Positions 32,237 to 43,411 of a DNA stretch of 64,000 bases are shown piece by piece. This DNA comes from Neofusicoccum parvum (taxonomy: Eukaryota; Ascomycota; Dothideomycetes; Botryosphaeriales; Botryosphaeriaceae). The notes beneath the pieces were generated by a model. That model ran no database searches. It saw nothing but the letters and a program-made list of their open reading frames with translations, and was not told the DNA's origin. The DNA lies in the NCBI GenBank assembly GCA_020912385.1, contig CP087222.1, forward strand, positions 558,001 through 622,000, read 5' to 3'. The position numbers were made by a program, and so were the translations under genes. Positions within the stretch are counted from its first letter, which is position 1; every line of letters starts with the position of its first letter.

Positions 32237-33593
32237 GATATTGGTGATCAGAGCTGCAATTGGCGCTTTGGCGACTGGACGGGGAGCAATCCAAGTGCAG
32301 TGGGCGAGGTGCAGGCGCTTGAGAGAGGCTGGAGAACAGAAGGAATGCTCGTGCCGTCGCCCCAGAGCTGCCACACAGCTGCCTACCCCGCAAGGGTCCA
32401 GCGGAAGCGCAGAAGCCCCGCACTGGCGTCCTGCTGTCCGACCATGTCGGCCGTCATGCAACACGCGCACGAGGCGGTGCTGGGCCAATTGCAGAGCCGC
32501 GCCCGGGCACGACGATAAGAGGGCAGCAGTGCGGTCTCGCTCGACTCTCGGAGCTGTGGATGCGACTCCAATCTGCGCAGGCTATTTTTGGTGAGACACT
32601 GTGCAACCCGAAGTATTGACCACACGCGCAGCGCCGGCCCCAGAGCCCACCACGGCTGGGCCCTGCAAAGCCGGGGCGAGACGGAAAACGAGCAATTGAG
32701 ACGGAGCGCCGGGCGTGAGGTCTGGACAGGCGCCAGCTGGAGGTGCCGGTTGCACAGACGCACGTGAGGCGCTCGCTTCTTGCGTCATGGCCAGCTTTCA
32801 AGATTCGCGCCTCCACCCGCCCGCCGCCCTCATCGTCTTCCTCCTCCTACATCTCCCCACCGCACGATTACGACGTCTTTGTGCTTTTTCTCCCCCTCCG
32901 CCATGGCCTCCGTTCCCTCCACGGCCCCATCGGAATGGCTGGCCCGGCACGCCCGCCCGCCTCCGCGAACACCTCCGCCAGCCAATGGGCAGCTCACTTT
33001 GCGCAGGGACTTGTAACCACCCCACCGCTGGGACTGGCATATGCCTGTCAAGTCTGGACCTCAGCCTCCTTGAGCGATTACGTGAGAGCCGACCTGCCCG
33101 GCCCTCCAACAGTCCTGCCTCCAGGATCGTGACGCGCGGGTACTTTCGTATTCCTGCACGACAACCCCGTGGACCTCGGGGTTACCCGGGCCCGTTGCAC
33201 AGGCTGTCGAGCCCAGGCTGTGGGCCTTTCCGGCCAATTCGCTGCTAAGACACCGTTCACTCGGGCAATTGGGAGCGAGCCGCCAATTAAGATGACCAGT
33301 TTGTCTTAAGATTGTCGCACTTGAGTTCTATCCCAGTTAAACCCTGAGCCGATAATGTTGCTCCAAAGTTACCGCCCGTCTTGAAGAGTACAGTTATGCC
33401 ACCAAACAATATACCACTCCAGGATTCCCATCGTACAACTCCCTCGAATAAAAACGCTGGATAAACAATAACGAAACCCCCGAACCCCGGAAACGCAGGA
33501 CACCAACCCGGCTCAATTAATTAATCCCTACGATGATCAGCCGAGGATCGACGGTCTTCCGGGGAGTGCGTGACTTACCGCTGGGTTGCACAA
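32237..33593. other. Intergenic between tandem minus-strand genes
   Basis: Promoter region of the OsmC-like gene and 3' flank of the velvet gene. Sequence 33280-33540 is AT-richer than its surroundings. No gene is supported. Confidence 0.5.
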
Positions 33594-34373
33594 TCAATTC
33601 CTGCGGACAATGATCGCCCCGGTATCCACGATTTGCGTCGTCTCTCCCTGGCCCCCGGTGACTCTGATCAGGGCGATCCTGATCATGTACATTCCCTCCT
33701 GCCTGATGGCAAGATCCGGGAACGACGCGTACCCGACAACATCCTCAGCCTCGTCCTCGACAGGGTGGATGGAATCGAACAGTCTGGGCCCAGTCAGAGC
33801 ATCGGGGCCAACGGGAACAGAGGCGCCATCTGCGCCCCGGGTAACAAGGGTGGCGACTGCCAGCAGGCGGCCGTCTTCCAGGTCGCTGTCGGGGGCGGCA
33901 CGGGATCGGCGAAGCCGGACGGTGACGGTGGCCCTCATGGGCTGGCCAAGTCGGGCAGTGCCCGGAGGCTGGGCAATGACATCCATGACGTAGCCCGAGG
34001 TGTTGTAGCTGCCGGCGCGGCCCACAGAGTTTTGGATGGACTGTTCCCGAACACGCGAGTTCAGAGTACGCATTCCAGCATTCTCGCCGTCGATCCGGAT
34101 TCGTCGAGATCGCCCCACGTCGTCAACCACCCGGGCACCAAGATTGTCGTTCGTTTGCGTGCGGCGAGCAACGTGAGCCATTGTATCGTCTGTGTTGTTG
34201 GAGGAGTTGAGGTCTGCGGTGGAAGAGCGTTCAGCGATGCGGCTTGAACGTCTTAAAAGGTTCCCGGACGGCGTGTGTGAGTTGGTCCCTTGTCTAGACG
34301 ATGATCTAGTCGATACTCTGGAAGAGGCACTGGCGTCGCTGATATTTCTTCTTCGGCGTCTGCCTCTGGGCAT
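33594..34373 (-). CDS. Small divergent velvet-domain protein
   Basis: Single exon, 259 aa. The first 115 residues are basic and disordered (MPRGRRRRRN start, Ser/Arg-rich). Residues about 127-258 look like a velvet DNA-binding domain: VIAQPPGTARLGQ matches the family's QQPxxAR opening, ALTGPRLFDSIHPVEDEAED matches the ALTGxxxSSLHxLKDxD segment, and GYASFPDLAIRQEGMYMIRI matches GxFFVFxDLSVRxEGxxRLRF. VDTGAIIV would be the SEPFTVYS strand, after which the protein stops. The usual DPPPIVQL is only partly kept (RATVTVRL) and the C-terminal FPGL...LsrxFxxQGxxxxiRk segment is missing. Velvet proteins regulate development and secondary metabolism; this divergent copy may have lost partners or DNA contacts. 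Family assignment is by eye. Confidence 0.7.
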   Translation of the reverse strand: MPRGRRRRRNISDASASSRVSTRSSSRQGTNSHTPSGNLLRRSSRIAERSSTADLNSSNNTDDTMAHVARRTQTNDNLGARVVDDVGRSRRIRIDGENAGMRTLNSRVREQSIQNSVGRAGSYNTSGYVMDVIAQPPGTARLGQPMRATVTVRLRRSRAAPDSDLEDGRLLAVATLVTRGADGASVPVGPDALTGPRLFDSIHPVEDEAEDVVGYASFPDLAIRQEGMYMIRIALIRVTGGQGETTQIVDTGAIIVRRN

Positions 34374-36565
34374 CTGACGGCACAGTGCTTCTGGAAGGAA
34401 TTAGCAAAGTCAAGAGATGGGCGACCAATGGCGACTGCATGCTGCTGTTTGAGGAGAGACTGGAAGATGGCCCGCGCAAAAGAAAAGTCTATCGTCGGAA
34501 AAAGAAGAACGCCAGCTTAGGCGCCGATGCGTCTCAGCCTGGGCGATCCAAGCCGCGAGGCTGCGCCCGAGCCAGAAGATATAGCATCGGGGCGACAACC
34601 GTGCCGCGACGCAGCGCCGCAAAAGGATGGCAGCCACGCAACGAGGCCGCCGGCGACGTCGAAAAAGGACATCTTCGACAGAGGAAGATCCTTAATCTCA
34701 CGACGAGCAGGGCCGCGATTGGATCGCCGAGCGGGGGTTGACGGCATCGCGCGAAAGCGTGTTGGGCGCGGCGGCGATCAGCATTCCTGAGCCCATGCGG
34801 GTGCTAGGCTAGCTGCGGCCACGAGCGCGCCGTCAACGGCTCAAGACGCAAGATCTGGGGACAGTGCGAAGCGAGCAGTCTTGAAACGGCGTGCCGGATG
34901 AAGGGCCACAGCCCGACGCCAGGGGATGCGAGCGCGTGCATGCATGGGCAGCCGCACGGCACCTTGCGTGCGCCGCATGCTCCCAAGACATGTCGCAACG
35001 CGCCAGGTGGGCGCCGGGATGTGACAGGGGAGTGCGTCTCTGACGCGTAGCGAAATTGGGTCGAGCTCACCTTTGCGTCGTCCCCCAGCTCAACAACACA
35101 ACCTTGGGTTGCGCCGCAGCCTGTCCTCGCCAATCCACCAATGCCCTCGTTGCGGCGCGCTGGCCGTGCGCCGATGAAGATTGACCGCGTGCCTCGCGTA
35201 GGCGCTGCTTATCTCGTTTGTACGACAACCGTCGCAAATGACGTCCGTCTTCACGCTCGCAGTCACACGTTACACCGGGAGATTTGCGCCGTATGCGGAT
35301 CGGCGTCCGCGGCGGCGGTTCTTTTGCTCGGGGCCTGCAGGGGGCCTGTGGAATCTCGTTCAGCTCGATGCGGAAGGCGTCCGGAGGGTCGAGGCGCGGA
35401 GTCTGGAGGATCTGGAGCAAACATCAGCGATCGTTCTCCCGTGGACGCAGGCGGGCCGCTGGACCCCGGCCGCGAGAGGTGCAGCGCAGCACCGGCACCC
35501 TGGACGACTGCTGGACTATCCCCGCGCCTGGGCGTGGACGGAGGGGCAAAAGAGGCTAGCGCTGGGCGGAACGGCGGGACCAACCTTAAGGCGCGATAGC
35601 CGAAGCGGCGATGCGGATGGCGGATGCGCAAGCACGGCCGCGGTGCAGTCTGCAGTGCGCCGGCGCGGGAGGGCGGGAATGTGACCGGTCGACGACGGAC
35701 GGGAGGGGACTGTCGGCCGCAGAGTTGCTGCTCTGCGTGTGCTCTGCTGCGCTCCCCTCGACGGCCGCCCGCCAGCTTTATAGACGCTTCGGTCAGCGCT
35801 CGCAGCAGTCGCTCGCCGCCAAGGTGCTCGAAAGGCGCGCGCCCTTGCGCTATTGGACTCAGATGGCCTTGACGGCGATGGAACTTGGAGGCGACACTTC
35901 TGCTCTGGTCGCGGCGACTCGCCAGAATGGCCGCCTGCATGGCACGGCACGCTGCCACGATTGCGCACTGCTGCAGCTGGGGCGAGCCACGAGGCGCGTG
36001 GCGCGGAGCATGCAACCTCGATGCTGACCCCCTTCCGTGGCAGTGGGCCCGCCAGATCCAACGAGATCCGCTGCGAGATGGGCAGTTCGAGTGGAGGGCC
36101 CGCCGGGTTGGGCGATCGCGGAGCGCCACAGGGCCGCGCCGATCGCTCCGTGGCCTGGTGGCTGGGCCCAGCATGCCCGTCTTGCTGGAAACATGCGCCC
36201 CGGCCGCCTGGGAGCGCCGTGATACGAGGATTGCACCTGTGTCTCCAGTGCTTCCAGCTCCACTCCAGCGCCGCGACCACAGCCGTGCCGCGCCTGCACG
36301 CCTCTGCTTCTGGAAGGCGCCCATGAAGCCCTGCACGCCTGAACCCGGCCCATGTGCCCGTCACCTCCATCCCAACTGCACCCTTGCGCGCCCAGATGCC
36401 TGTTCCTGGCCCACCCACGCAGCTCCATTCCTGCCCGTGAGACCGCGCCGCCGCCCGGCCAATCGCCCGCAGCCATGCCCAACGCGGGCGCCTAGTGGTC
36501 TGGTCCCTCGTTACTCAAAGTATCCTCAATTGAAACTGTTTCATTTCATCTCCAGCTCCTCTGGC
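34374..36565. other. Intergenic, GC-rich
   Basis: About 2.2 kb of very GC-rich sequence with overlapping long frames on both strands (for example 35263-36336 minus and 35885-36907 plus). No frame has a domain or consistent codon bias. Just before 36566 there is a pyrimidine-rich leader. Confidence 0.5.
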
Positions 36566-36900
36566 ATGGATTCCTGGTCCTCGGTGCAGCTCCAGAACGG
36601 CTTCTTCCTCAAAACCCGGCGCGGCTGGGTTCCCGCCGACTCCGAGCGTGGCCGCAGGGCAATAACGACGTCGGCGCGCCGCACATCGAGCGATCTGGCG
36701 TCAATCAGGGATCGCCCGCCATCGACAGCATTGACACTTTGTTCAAGCCAACGCCTCACTGGCCGCGCCGTCTCACCAACCGCGTCATCCATTGCCTACA
36801 TCTGCGCCTGCAAGCCATGCACACGGCCGCCCAGCCTACAGGAACGCCTGCCGCTGCGGCACCGGTCGCCGGGTCCTCAGATCTCACATCCGCCCCGTAA
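36566..36900 (+). pseudogene. Frameshifted small coding region
   Basis: The ATG at 36566 (GGCATGGAT, after a pyrimidine-rich leader) opens a frame with strong third-position C/G bias (MDSWSSVQLQNGFFLKTRRG) for about 30 codons. Bias and protein-like content then move to a second frame from about 36660 (NNDVGAPHIERSGVNQGSPA and onward), which ends with a TAA at 36898-36900. The switch corresponds to one missing base near 36650-36662. It could be a disabled gene, a sequencing error in a G-run, or two overlapping chance frames. No family is recognised. Confidence 0.35.
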
Positions 36901-37616
36901 ACGATGATGCATTCTAGACCACGTTAAGACATGCTACTAATATCCCACTGTCAAATTGATATACGGCTCCACGTGACCAACACCGGTGAACCCTCAGCTA
37001 CCCTGGCCACGATCGAAGAAGCAACGCGCTCTGGCCGCCGAGATGACAGTACCAAGAAAGATCGGTCCGCACCTCAACGCCTCACCCCCACCGCTAGCCT
37101 TAGCCACCCGCCGAACAACTCGCAAAAAATTATGGCTGCAGACACCATCGTTGCAGCCACCGCCACGGCCCTGAGCACGCTAAGCACGGCCCGCCCTCCC
37201 GTCGTGCAGTTCCTCGGACTGACCTAATGCACATCAAGCATGGAGCACACAAGCGAGGCCCCAATCCCGGGCTCAAGGTCGAGATCCCGCGGCCCGCAAC
37301 ATCCAGGGACCCATGTTGATAGACGTGGAGTCGTTTCCAGGCAGGCGAGTTTTTCATCGATGAAAAGCAACCAGTCATCTGTCGCGAAGGCCAAAGATAG
37401 CTTGGCGGCGCATGAACCTGCATCAACAACAGGACTGTTCCTTCCGAACAAGCGATGGATTCCTCTGGTGGACCTGGAGCGAACGAACGGCAACCATTCA
37501 CGGCTCTTGCATAAACAAACTAGAAAACAACCCATGTCAGTCTAGCACCCCAGGATTAATGAGCGTCGGGCATGTTTGCTTACTTGAACGCTTCCTAGCC
37601 TCACGTTTCCCCCTGT
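36901..37616. other. Intergenic
   Basis: Short frames only, no domain. Holds the 3' flank of the minus-strand gene ending at 37617. Confidence 0.5.
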
Positions 37617-38360
37617 TCAAGCGGAAAAGTAGCGCTGCTCGATCTCGGAATCGACGGCGCCCTCACCCTCCTCGACGACGGTGAACAGGTCTTGGTCCGG
37701 CGCCCTCCACGAATGGCGGAACTTCCTCTTCTTCCTCATTCTCCCGTCGACCAGGTCCTGCGCCCGCCCGCGCGTCGGCTCGCGCACGACCGTCCTATAC
37801 GGCGACAGCGGCTCGGGGCCAGGCCGTCGCGGCTTCCGCACCTGCACCGGCGTGCTGTTGTTCTCCGCATCCGCGCTCATGTATCCCTCGTCGACTCCCT
37901 CGCTGCTCTTCCGCTCCACTGCCGCCTCCTCTTGCTCCTCTTCCGCCACCCTCTCCAGCCTGCCCGTGCCGTGGTACTTGGCGACGTACTTTGCCCAGCG
38001 CCGCGCGAGCTTGTTCTTCAGCCTGTCCTTCTTCTCGTCGGCCTCGCCACCGGCGTCGGTAACGATGATGCCGGCGCTGAAGGCGAGGTTGTCGAACGGG
38101 TTGTCCTCGTCGGTCATCGGGCTGAGGAAGTGCGCGAACGGATCGTCGTCGATGTCCGGCAGCAGCTGCCGCCGCGGCGACAACGACGACGACGATGACG
38201 GCGAAGACTCCATGATGGAGGGCAGCGGCGATGCCGGGCGCTTCTTGGGGTTCGGGTTCAGGTGGAAGTGCACGGGTGCGACGGCGAGGAGGCCGCGCGT
38301 GGAGAAGGGCGGCCAGGAGTGGCGCCGCCGGTGGTAGGGTGGGAGGCTGCGCGCAGGCAT
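37617..38360 (-). CDS. Hypothetical protein, 247 aa
   Basis: Single exon. I chose the ATG at 38360 (MPARSLPPYHRRRHSWPPF) because the frame above it (open to 38639) has leader character. The protein has a Ser-rich and acidic middle (SSPSSSSSLSPRR, DIDDDPFAHFLSPMTDEDNP). A basic helix follows (DRLKNKLARRWAKYVAKYHG), and the end is Arg-rich (GRMRKKRKFRHSWRAP, then DQDLFTVVEEGEG). This looks like a fungal regulatory or nuclear protein with short conserved motifs. I do not recognise a family. No signal peptide or membrane segment is seen. Confidence 0.7.
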   Translation of the reverse strand: MPARSLPPYHRRRHSWPPFSTRGLLAVAPVHFHLNPNPKKRPASPLPSIMESSPSSSSSLSPRRQLLPDIDDDPFAHFLSPMTDEDNPFDNLAFSAGIIVTDAGGEADEKKDRLKNKLARRWAKYVAKYHGTGRLERVAEEEQEEAAVERKSSEGVDEGYMSADAENNSTPVQVRKPRRPGPEPLSPYRTVVREPTRGRAQDLVDGRMRKKRKFRHSWRAPDQDLFTVVEEGEGAVDSEIEQRYFSA

Positions 38361-41300
38361 GTTTCGTTCGTGTTCTCTCTCTTCGTCCTTCTTCTTGGTG
38401 CCGATGACGGCTGTATTTGTATGAAATGGTAGGCTGACAGGTAGGTGCTTTGGTCTCGTTGTCGATTTATGGTAAGCGACTGTTATTCTTTCCTTTCCCT
38501 CGCTGGATGTTTTCCTTTCAGCCAGGCCGACAGCAACGAGCAGTCCTTCTACCGGACTGTGTGGCTGCTGGCTTGTTGTTATTCCTTCCTCGCAGAAAGA
38601 CCGGCAGGTGGCGGGCAGTAGTGTAGGCCGGCCAACCAAAGAAGGTAAGTGTCGACGGACCGTCGTCGTTGTCTGGTATACAAAGGAAAATAGGAGGAGG
38701 GAGGCGGATCCCAGCGGAGTGGCGGGAGCCAGGTGAGACTTATATCAACGGAGTCGGGCGTGGGTGTGAGAGATGGGTGGATGACTCTCTGATCCGCAGC
38801 AGGCAGGGCGACAGGGGCGGAAGCACCCACACCACCACCCACACTCGCAAGGCACACCGACACGCACCAAGCCGCTCGAGCTTCTAGCTTACTCTCGCCT
38901 TGGTTGTTGGTCGCAGGTGTGCGCGGATCGCCCTCTCTCGCCCCCCGGTCGCTTGGAGGGAACGGTGCTGCCTTGGGTGGCAGTGTGATGGGTAGGAGCG
39001 AGACGGCGGGTCTCGTTCTTTTGCCCCACCACAGCCACACGCGACGCCCTCGCAAACACGCGTATGAGCCTAGCAAATGCGCAGCGCGGATGTACCCAGT
39101 GACCTCCCCATGCGGCGGGCAAAGAGCCGCATGATGTGCGCAAGAGGAGGGTGGGGATTGGGCGCGTTGATTGGGCTGGGCGAGCGCGTGCCACGCCTCC
39201 GGCTGAGAGACTAGCGGCGGCTTCCCTAACCCTTCCTCGCCTTCGACACGGAACGAAGCGGAGGGCGAGGGCGGGCGTCGCGAGAGAGGGTCCGGCGGCG
39301 GCTGGACCACAGCCTTACGCTGCCAGCCCGCGGGCAGGGCTGGGCTCGGTTGGGCGTGGTGGACAGAAAATAGCAATGGCGGTAAGCAGATACGCGGTGT
39401 GGCGCTTTGGCCGCCAACAGGAATGCAACGATATGGGGATTTCCGCGACCCTCTCGCTCGAAGCGGATTTTGCTTAAGGCTATGCTATCGCTGATTGCTA
39501 ATGTTCAGAGTGATTTTTGGAAGAGCGGCCGGCCAGAGGGCGCGGGTGGTTTGTGGGTAGGATTGAAGGTGTGCATGACGCATCATGTGAGGCGCTTGGG
39601 AGGAGGTGGGGAAGGACGGTGGACTGTGGCAGCTTATTTATTCGAGCTAGCGCGGCAGCAGACTCGCCAGCCCGGCCGGGGATAACAGGGTGTGGTGGTC
39701 AGTCGCGAGGGCGCGGCGGGGCGCATCGGCTTCGTCGGCTTCGCAGGCGCTGCAGCGACGGCGGGCAAGATCGAGAGATCTGGTCCATCGTGGTGCGTCT
39801 TTTCTCCACCTTCGCCTTTGGGGGTCGTCGGCGAGATTGGGTTTGGCACGGCACGCACGGAGCCGGGGCATGCGCGCGCAGTAGCGGCGAGCTGGGTGTC
39901 ACTTCCGCGCGCACGCAGGGAAAGACGGGTCCGCTGCTCTCCCGCCGGTGGTGGGCGCTGGTGCGGGCAGGTGGCGCGCGGCCTATCAGCGCTCGCAGGC
40001 AGGCATGCAGGCCCGTTGTGCGCGTCCTGCGCGTAATGGACTTATTTGGCGGCGGGCGGGCGGCGGGCGCATATGACTTGGTGGAGCGCGGCGGATGGGG
40101 AGTGCGGCGGCGCTGAGGGTGTGCGGTGGTGTTGGGTGAGAGGTCAGATGGCGGCGGCGAGTCAGGGTCCGGCTGGCGCCCGCTGCCAGGGCAGGCAAAT
40201 CCGAAGATCACGGCCGATCGCTCGCCCTCCCGATTCCCTCGTTTCCCATGCCTTGCGCGGGATGTGCATGCGAATCCTGAGAATATGCAGGTTCGCTGCA
40301 GGTCACGCCAACGCCGCGGACGCTCTCCCGCGCCCTCCTCCGCCTTCGCCTGCCTTTGCACGCTGCACCGCGCCGCGCCGATGAAACAGGCACGGTGCTA
40401 CTACATACGCAAGCGCACACCTCGCCGTCTCTCGCCGCCGATGCCAGACATGGAGAATGTGAGGCGGAGCATGACAGGCCCGGCTGATGGCGAGGCGCGG
40501 CGCCCGTCCACACGCTTGCTTTTTCTTTAGTCATCAGCCTCCGCCCCCGTCGCTTCCGCTCTTCCCGTGCAACTGCCTTGCGTGTACCTGTCATATTCTC
40601 GCACCCCCAATCTGCACGCGTTCGCAAGTCTTCGATCTATTCTGAGACACCCCGGCGAGTACGAGACCTCGTCGCGAAGAAGAGTCGAAGCGCCGCGCTT
40701 TGCGTCATCGTCTCCACCAGCTGCCGTCACTGCCGCACGTCGCTCCAGGATGACTGCCGGGTACTCCACTGCTGACAGTGCGAGATGCGAGTCGTTACCT
40801 GCTGACTTCGACCTGGTACTGGGCGCCCCTGCAAAATGCACGCAGCCGCTCCTGTCCCTCCAACCCATGGTTACCTCACGCCGGACGCCGAGCCGGCCTC
40901 CGCGCCTGCGCCAAAGAGCCTCCAGAATTATTCATATCCTTTGTTTTTTCCCCTTCTCTGCCCGCTAACTCTGGAATCTTGTTCTTTCTCCTACTCTTGC
41001 GCCCGCTCTTGCTCGCTTCCCTCCTCTTTCGGACGTGCTCGCGTCAGCCACCCACACACCCGCACACACTCGCTTCCAGAACAGTGAGCCTGGATTCTCG
41101 CCACCGTTCTGGCATAGTCACAGCCTTCGTTTCCCGTTTGTCTGCCTCACCGGTCACGCCCGTCAGGCTCCGTCCGCCCTTCTCTGCTTCGCCTCCGCCC
41201 AGGCTTCCAAAACATCCACCGTCACCGTCGCCACCGGTTCAGTCATCAATATTCCTCCTACCACAGGCAGCAGCAAACAATCCCCTTATCGAGTCAGTCC

Positions 41301-43411
41301 CATGGACGGTGTGTCTGCGAAATGGTCAGAGAGTAAGAGCGGCGGTGTGAGACGTTTCCCAACCCTCTCCCCCGGTGGTGGTGGCGCTAAGCGCGGCTAC
41401 TCCCACCAACCGATAAGACGTCCGGCCTCTTTTGGGACATCAGATTTCCCGAAGCGGGCATGCGGCTGAAAATCGATGGCGGTTGCGCCACATATATCAC
41501 GTAAGGTCGCCTGCCTATCTATTGGATGAGGTAAAGAGCGGCCGTGGCGGTTCGGTCGAGGCCCTTCGAAGAGCGTCTGGGCGAGGCTGCTGTGGCTGTC
41601 TGCAAGGCCCCGCGATCTCTTGTCCCGCGCCGCTACTTTCCGGCTGGACGGACGGACGGGGGGCGTGGGGGCGTGCGTTTCCGGGCTTCTGGGGACACAA
41701 GCCTGCTGGTACGGACGGCTTCGTGGGCGGTTGGACCATTCGCTTGGGTGGCTTCGGCATGCGTTCTCCACGGCCTCTGCGCCCGGACGCATGCCTCAAC
41801 TCCCCACGGCTGAGCAAGGTGCAGGCTCGATCAGTCTTGTCGACAGGTCGTGTGCTCTCCACACTGACCGGCGGCTGTGGCATCCACCCCTCGGCGGAAG
41901 GTTATCTAGCTGCTGGAAGAACCGGTCAGTGATCGGCCGCTCAGGCGCCGGGTCGAATGAGAAAAGTCGAATAATCTGGCTGGACAAGCGGTTGAAGGTG
42001 AGGCTGACCGAAAAGAGAAATGAGTGGCTGCTGCTTGCGTCGCCACGACTTATGGCACCGCGCAACCATGCACCGTGCATGGCGTCTGGCGCCCAGATGC
42101 GACGCACGACGCACGACTTTTGATAGGCGGGGCCGAAGAGGTACCTTGGTTCCTGCATCTGGCGTTGAGAGGTTGGCCGCCGGTTGAGAACCGTCAGTGG
42201 CGTGAGACCGAGGCTGAGGGTAGGGCTTTCCCTGCGTTTTCTTTCCTTTCCCTCTTCCACACAGTCTCTTTTTTTTTTCTTGGGAGAGCTGGGCCCCGGC
42301 ATGGCCCTTCTTTGCGCATCCAGTCGGACTGCGGCCGTTCTACCGCGGCCCCGGAATTGTCACCTCCCGCCAGCGTCGTTCCGGTATGTTGCTTTTTCGT
42401 TCCGCTTCGATGAACGAGGGAACACGATACACGAGGCAACCCGTGAAAGCTTGCAGGAAGAGTAGGAAAGAAGAAAAAAAGGAAAGAAAAAGATGCTGGT
42501 GTCGCAAGGCAAGCCTCCCTCCCTCCCCTACCGCTGTAGCCACCAGCTGTCCCTACCCGGACGGAGAGTTTTGGAAAATCACGAGGAAGAAAAGCAAAAG
42601 GGCGAGAAGGAAAGACACAGGATAAGGCTTCCCCCTACTAGAGCTACACAAAGGCAATCGTAACCCGGGAAATCGCAGCAAGCATCATGTAAGGAGAAAA
42701 TTAAACGATCGCCAACACGGGTACCTGGGAAGGGAAACCGCAGTAGGAGTAAGACACGCAGGTTTGAAAGAAAGAAAGAAAGCCAGGAAAAGCCACAGCT
42801 CCCAAACCTCGGGGACCGGGGGTCTCGGAAGAACCGCAAGGGCTTTTCTTTGGCTTGCCCGCCCCGTCGTTTTATCTGACACAGTAGGTGCAGGATCGTC
42901 CCGTGTTGGGCTTTTTTGCAATTTTTCTCGTTTGTAGGGCGAGCGTGTAAGGCGGCAGGGGCTTTTTTTTTTCTCTCTCCTTGATGTCATGAGCTGTGCG
43001 ACGACCGGCATATCCGGTATCACGAGAGATTGTGCTCTGATCCCTCATCGTCGAAAATTTCGCATTGCTAATGCCTAGGATATCTACAGTATACCAAGCT
43101 TCCCCCGACACTCGGTTCAGTTTACAACAGTCATAGAATGTGGGTTGATCATCTACTCCGTACCGATCGTCGTCGTCAATGCCAATTTGAATGCAACCAC
43201 GGCAAGATCCGTTGAACGCCCGCTTGCTCTACCCTCCGGTCCTTTCCCTTCCATGCCTCCAAACCTCAAGGAAATGCCCTCCCCCCCTCCCAAGTTTCGT
43301 CGTTTGTCATTATGTACCCAGAGAACAGCAACAGAGAAAAGAAACCGCCCAGTCCGCCTTCGTTCGCAGTCGTGATCGGCCATGGTCAAGTCAGTCATGC
43401 TCGCGTGCGCC
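38361..43411. other. Large gap without a convincing gene, 5 kb
   Basis: The proximal part (38361-38900) is the pyrimidine-rich (minus-strand) leader and promoter of the 247-aa gene. A C/T-rich stretch at about 40520-41300 resembles a fungal 5' leader. It ends in an ATG at 41302 in good context (CCCATGGAC) that runs 31 nt into a donor-like GTAAGA at 41333. No downstream exon could be found. Poly-T/A tracts lie near 42270, 42470 and 42965. Frames on both strands have no domain. It may hold a non-coding transcript or long regulatory DNA. Confidence 0.4.

Noticed and set aside
35263..36336. 357-codon minus-strand open frame
   Set aside because: Overlaps several other long frames in very GC-rich DNA, has no domain and no consistent codon bias.
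36640..36670. Programmed ribosomal frameshift in the 36566 region
   Set aside because: No slippery heptamer or downstream structure was evident; a lost base is simpler.
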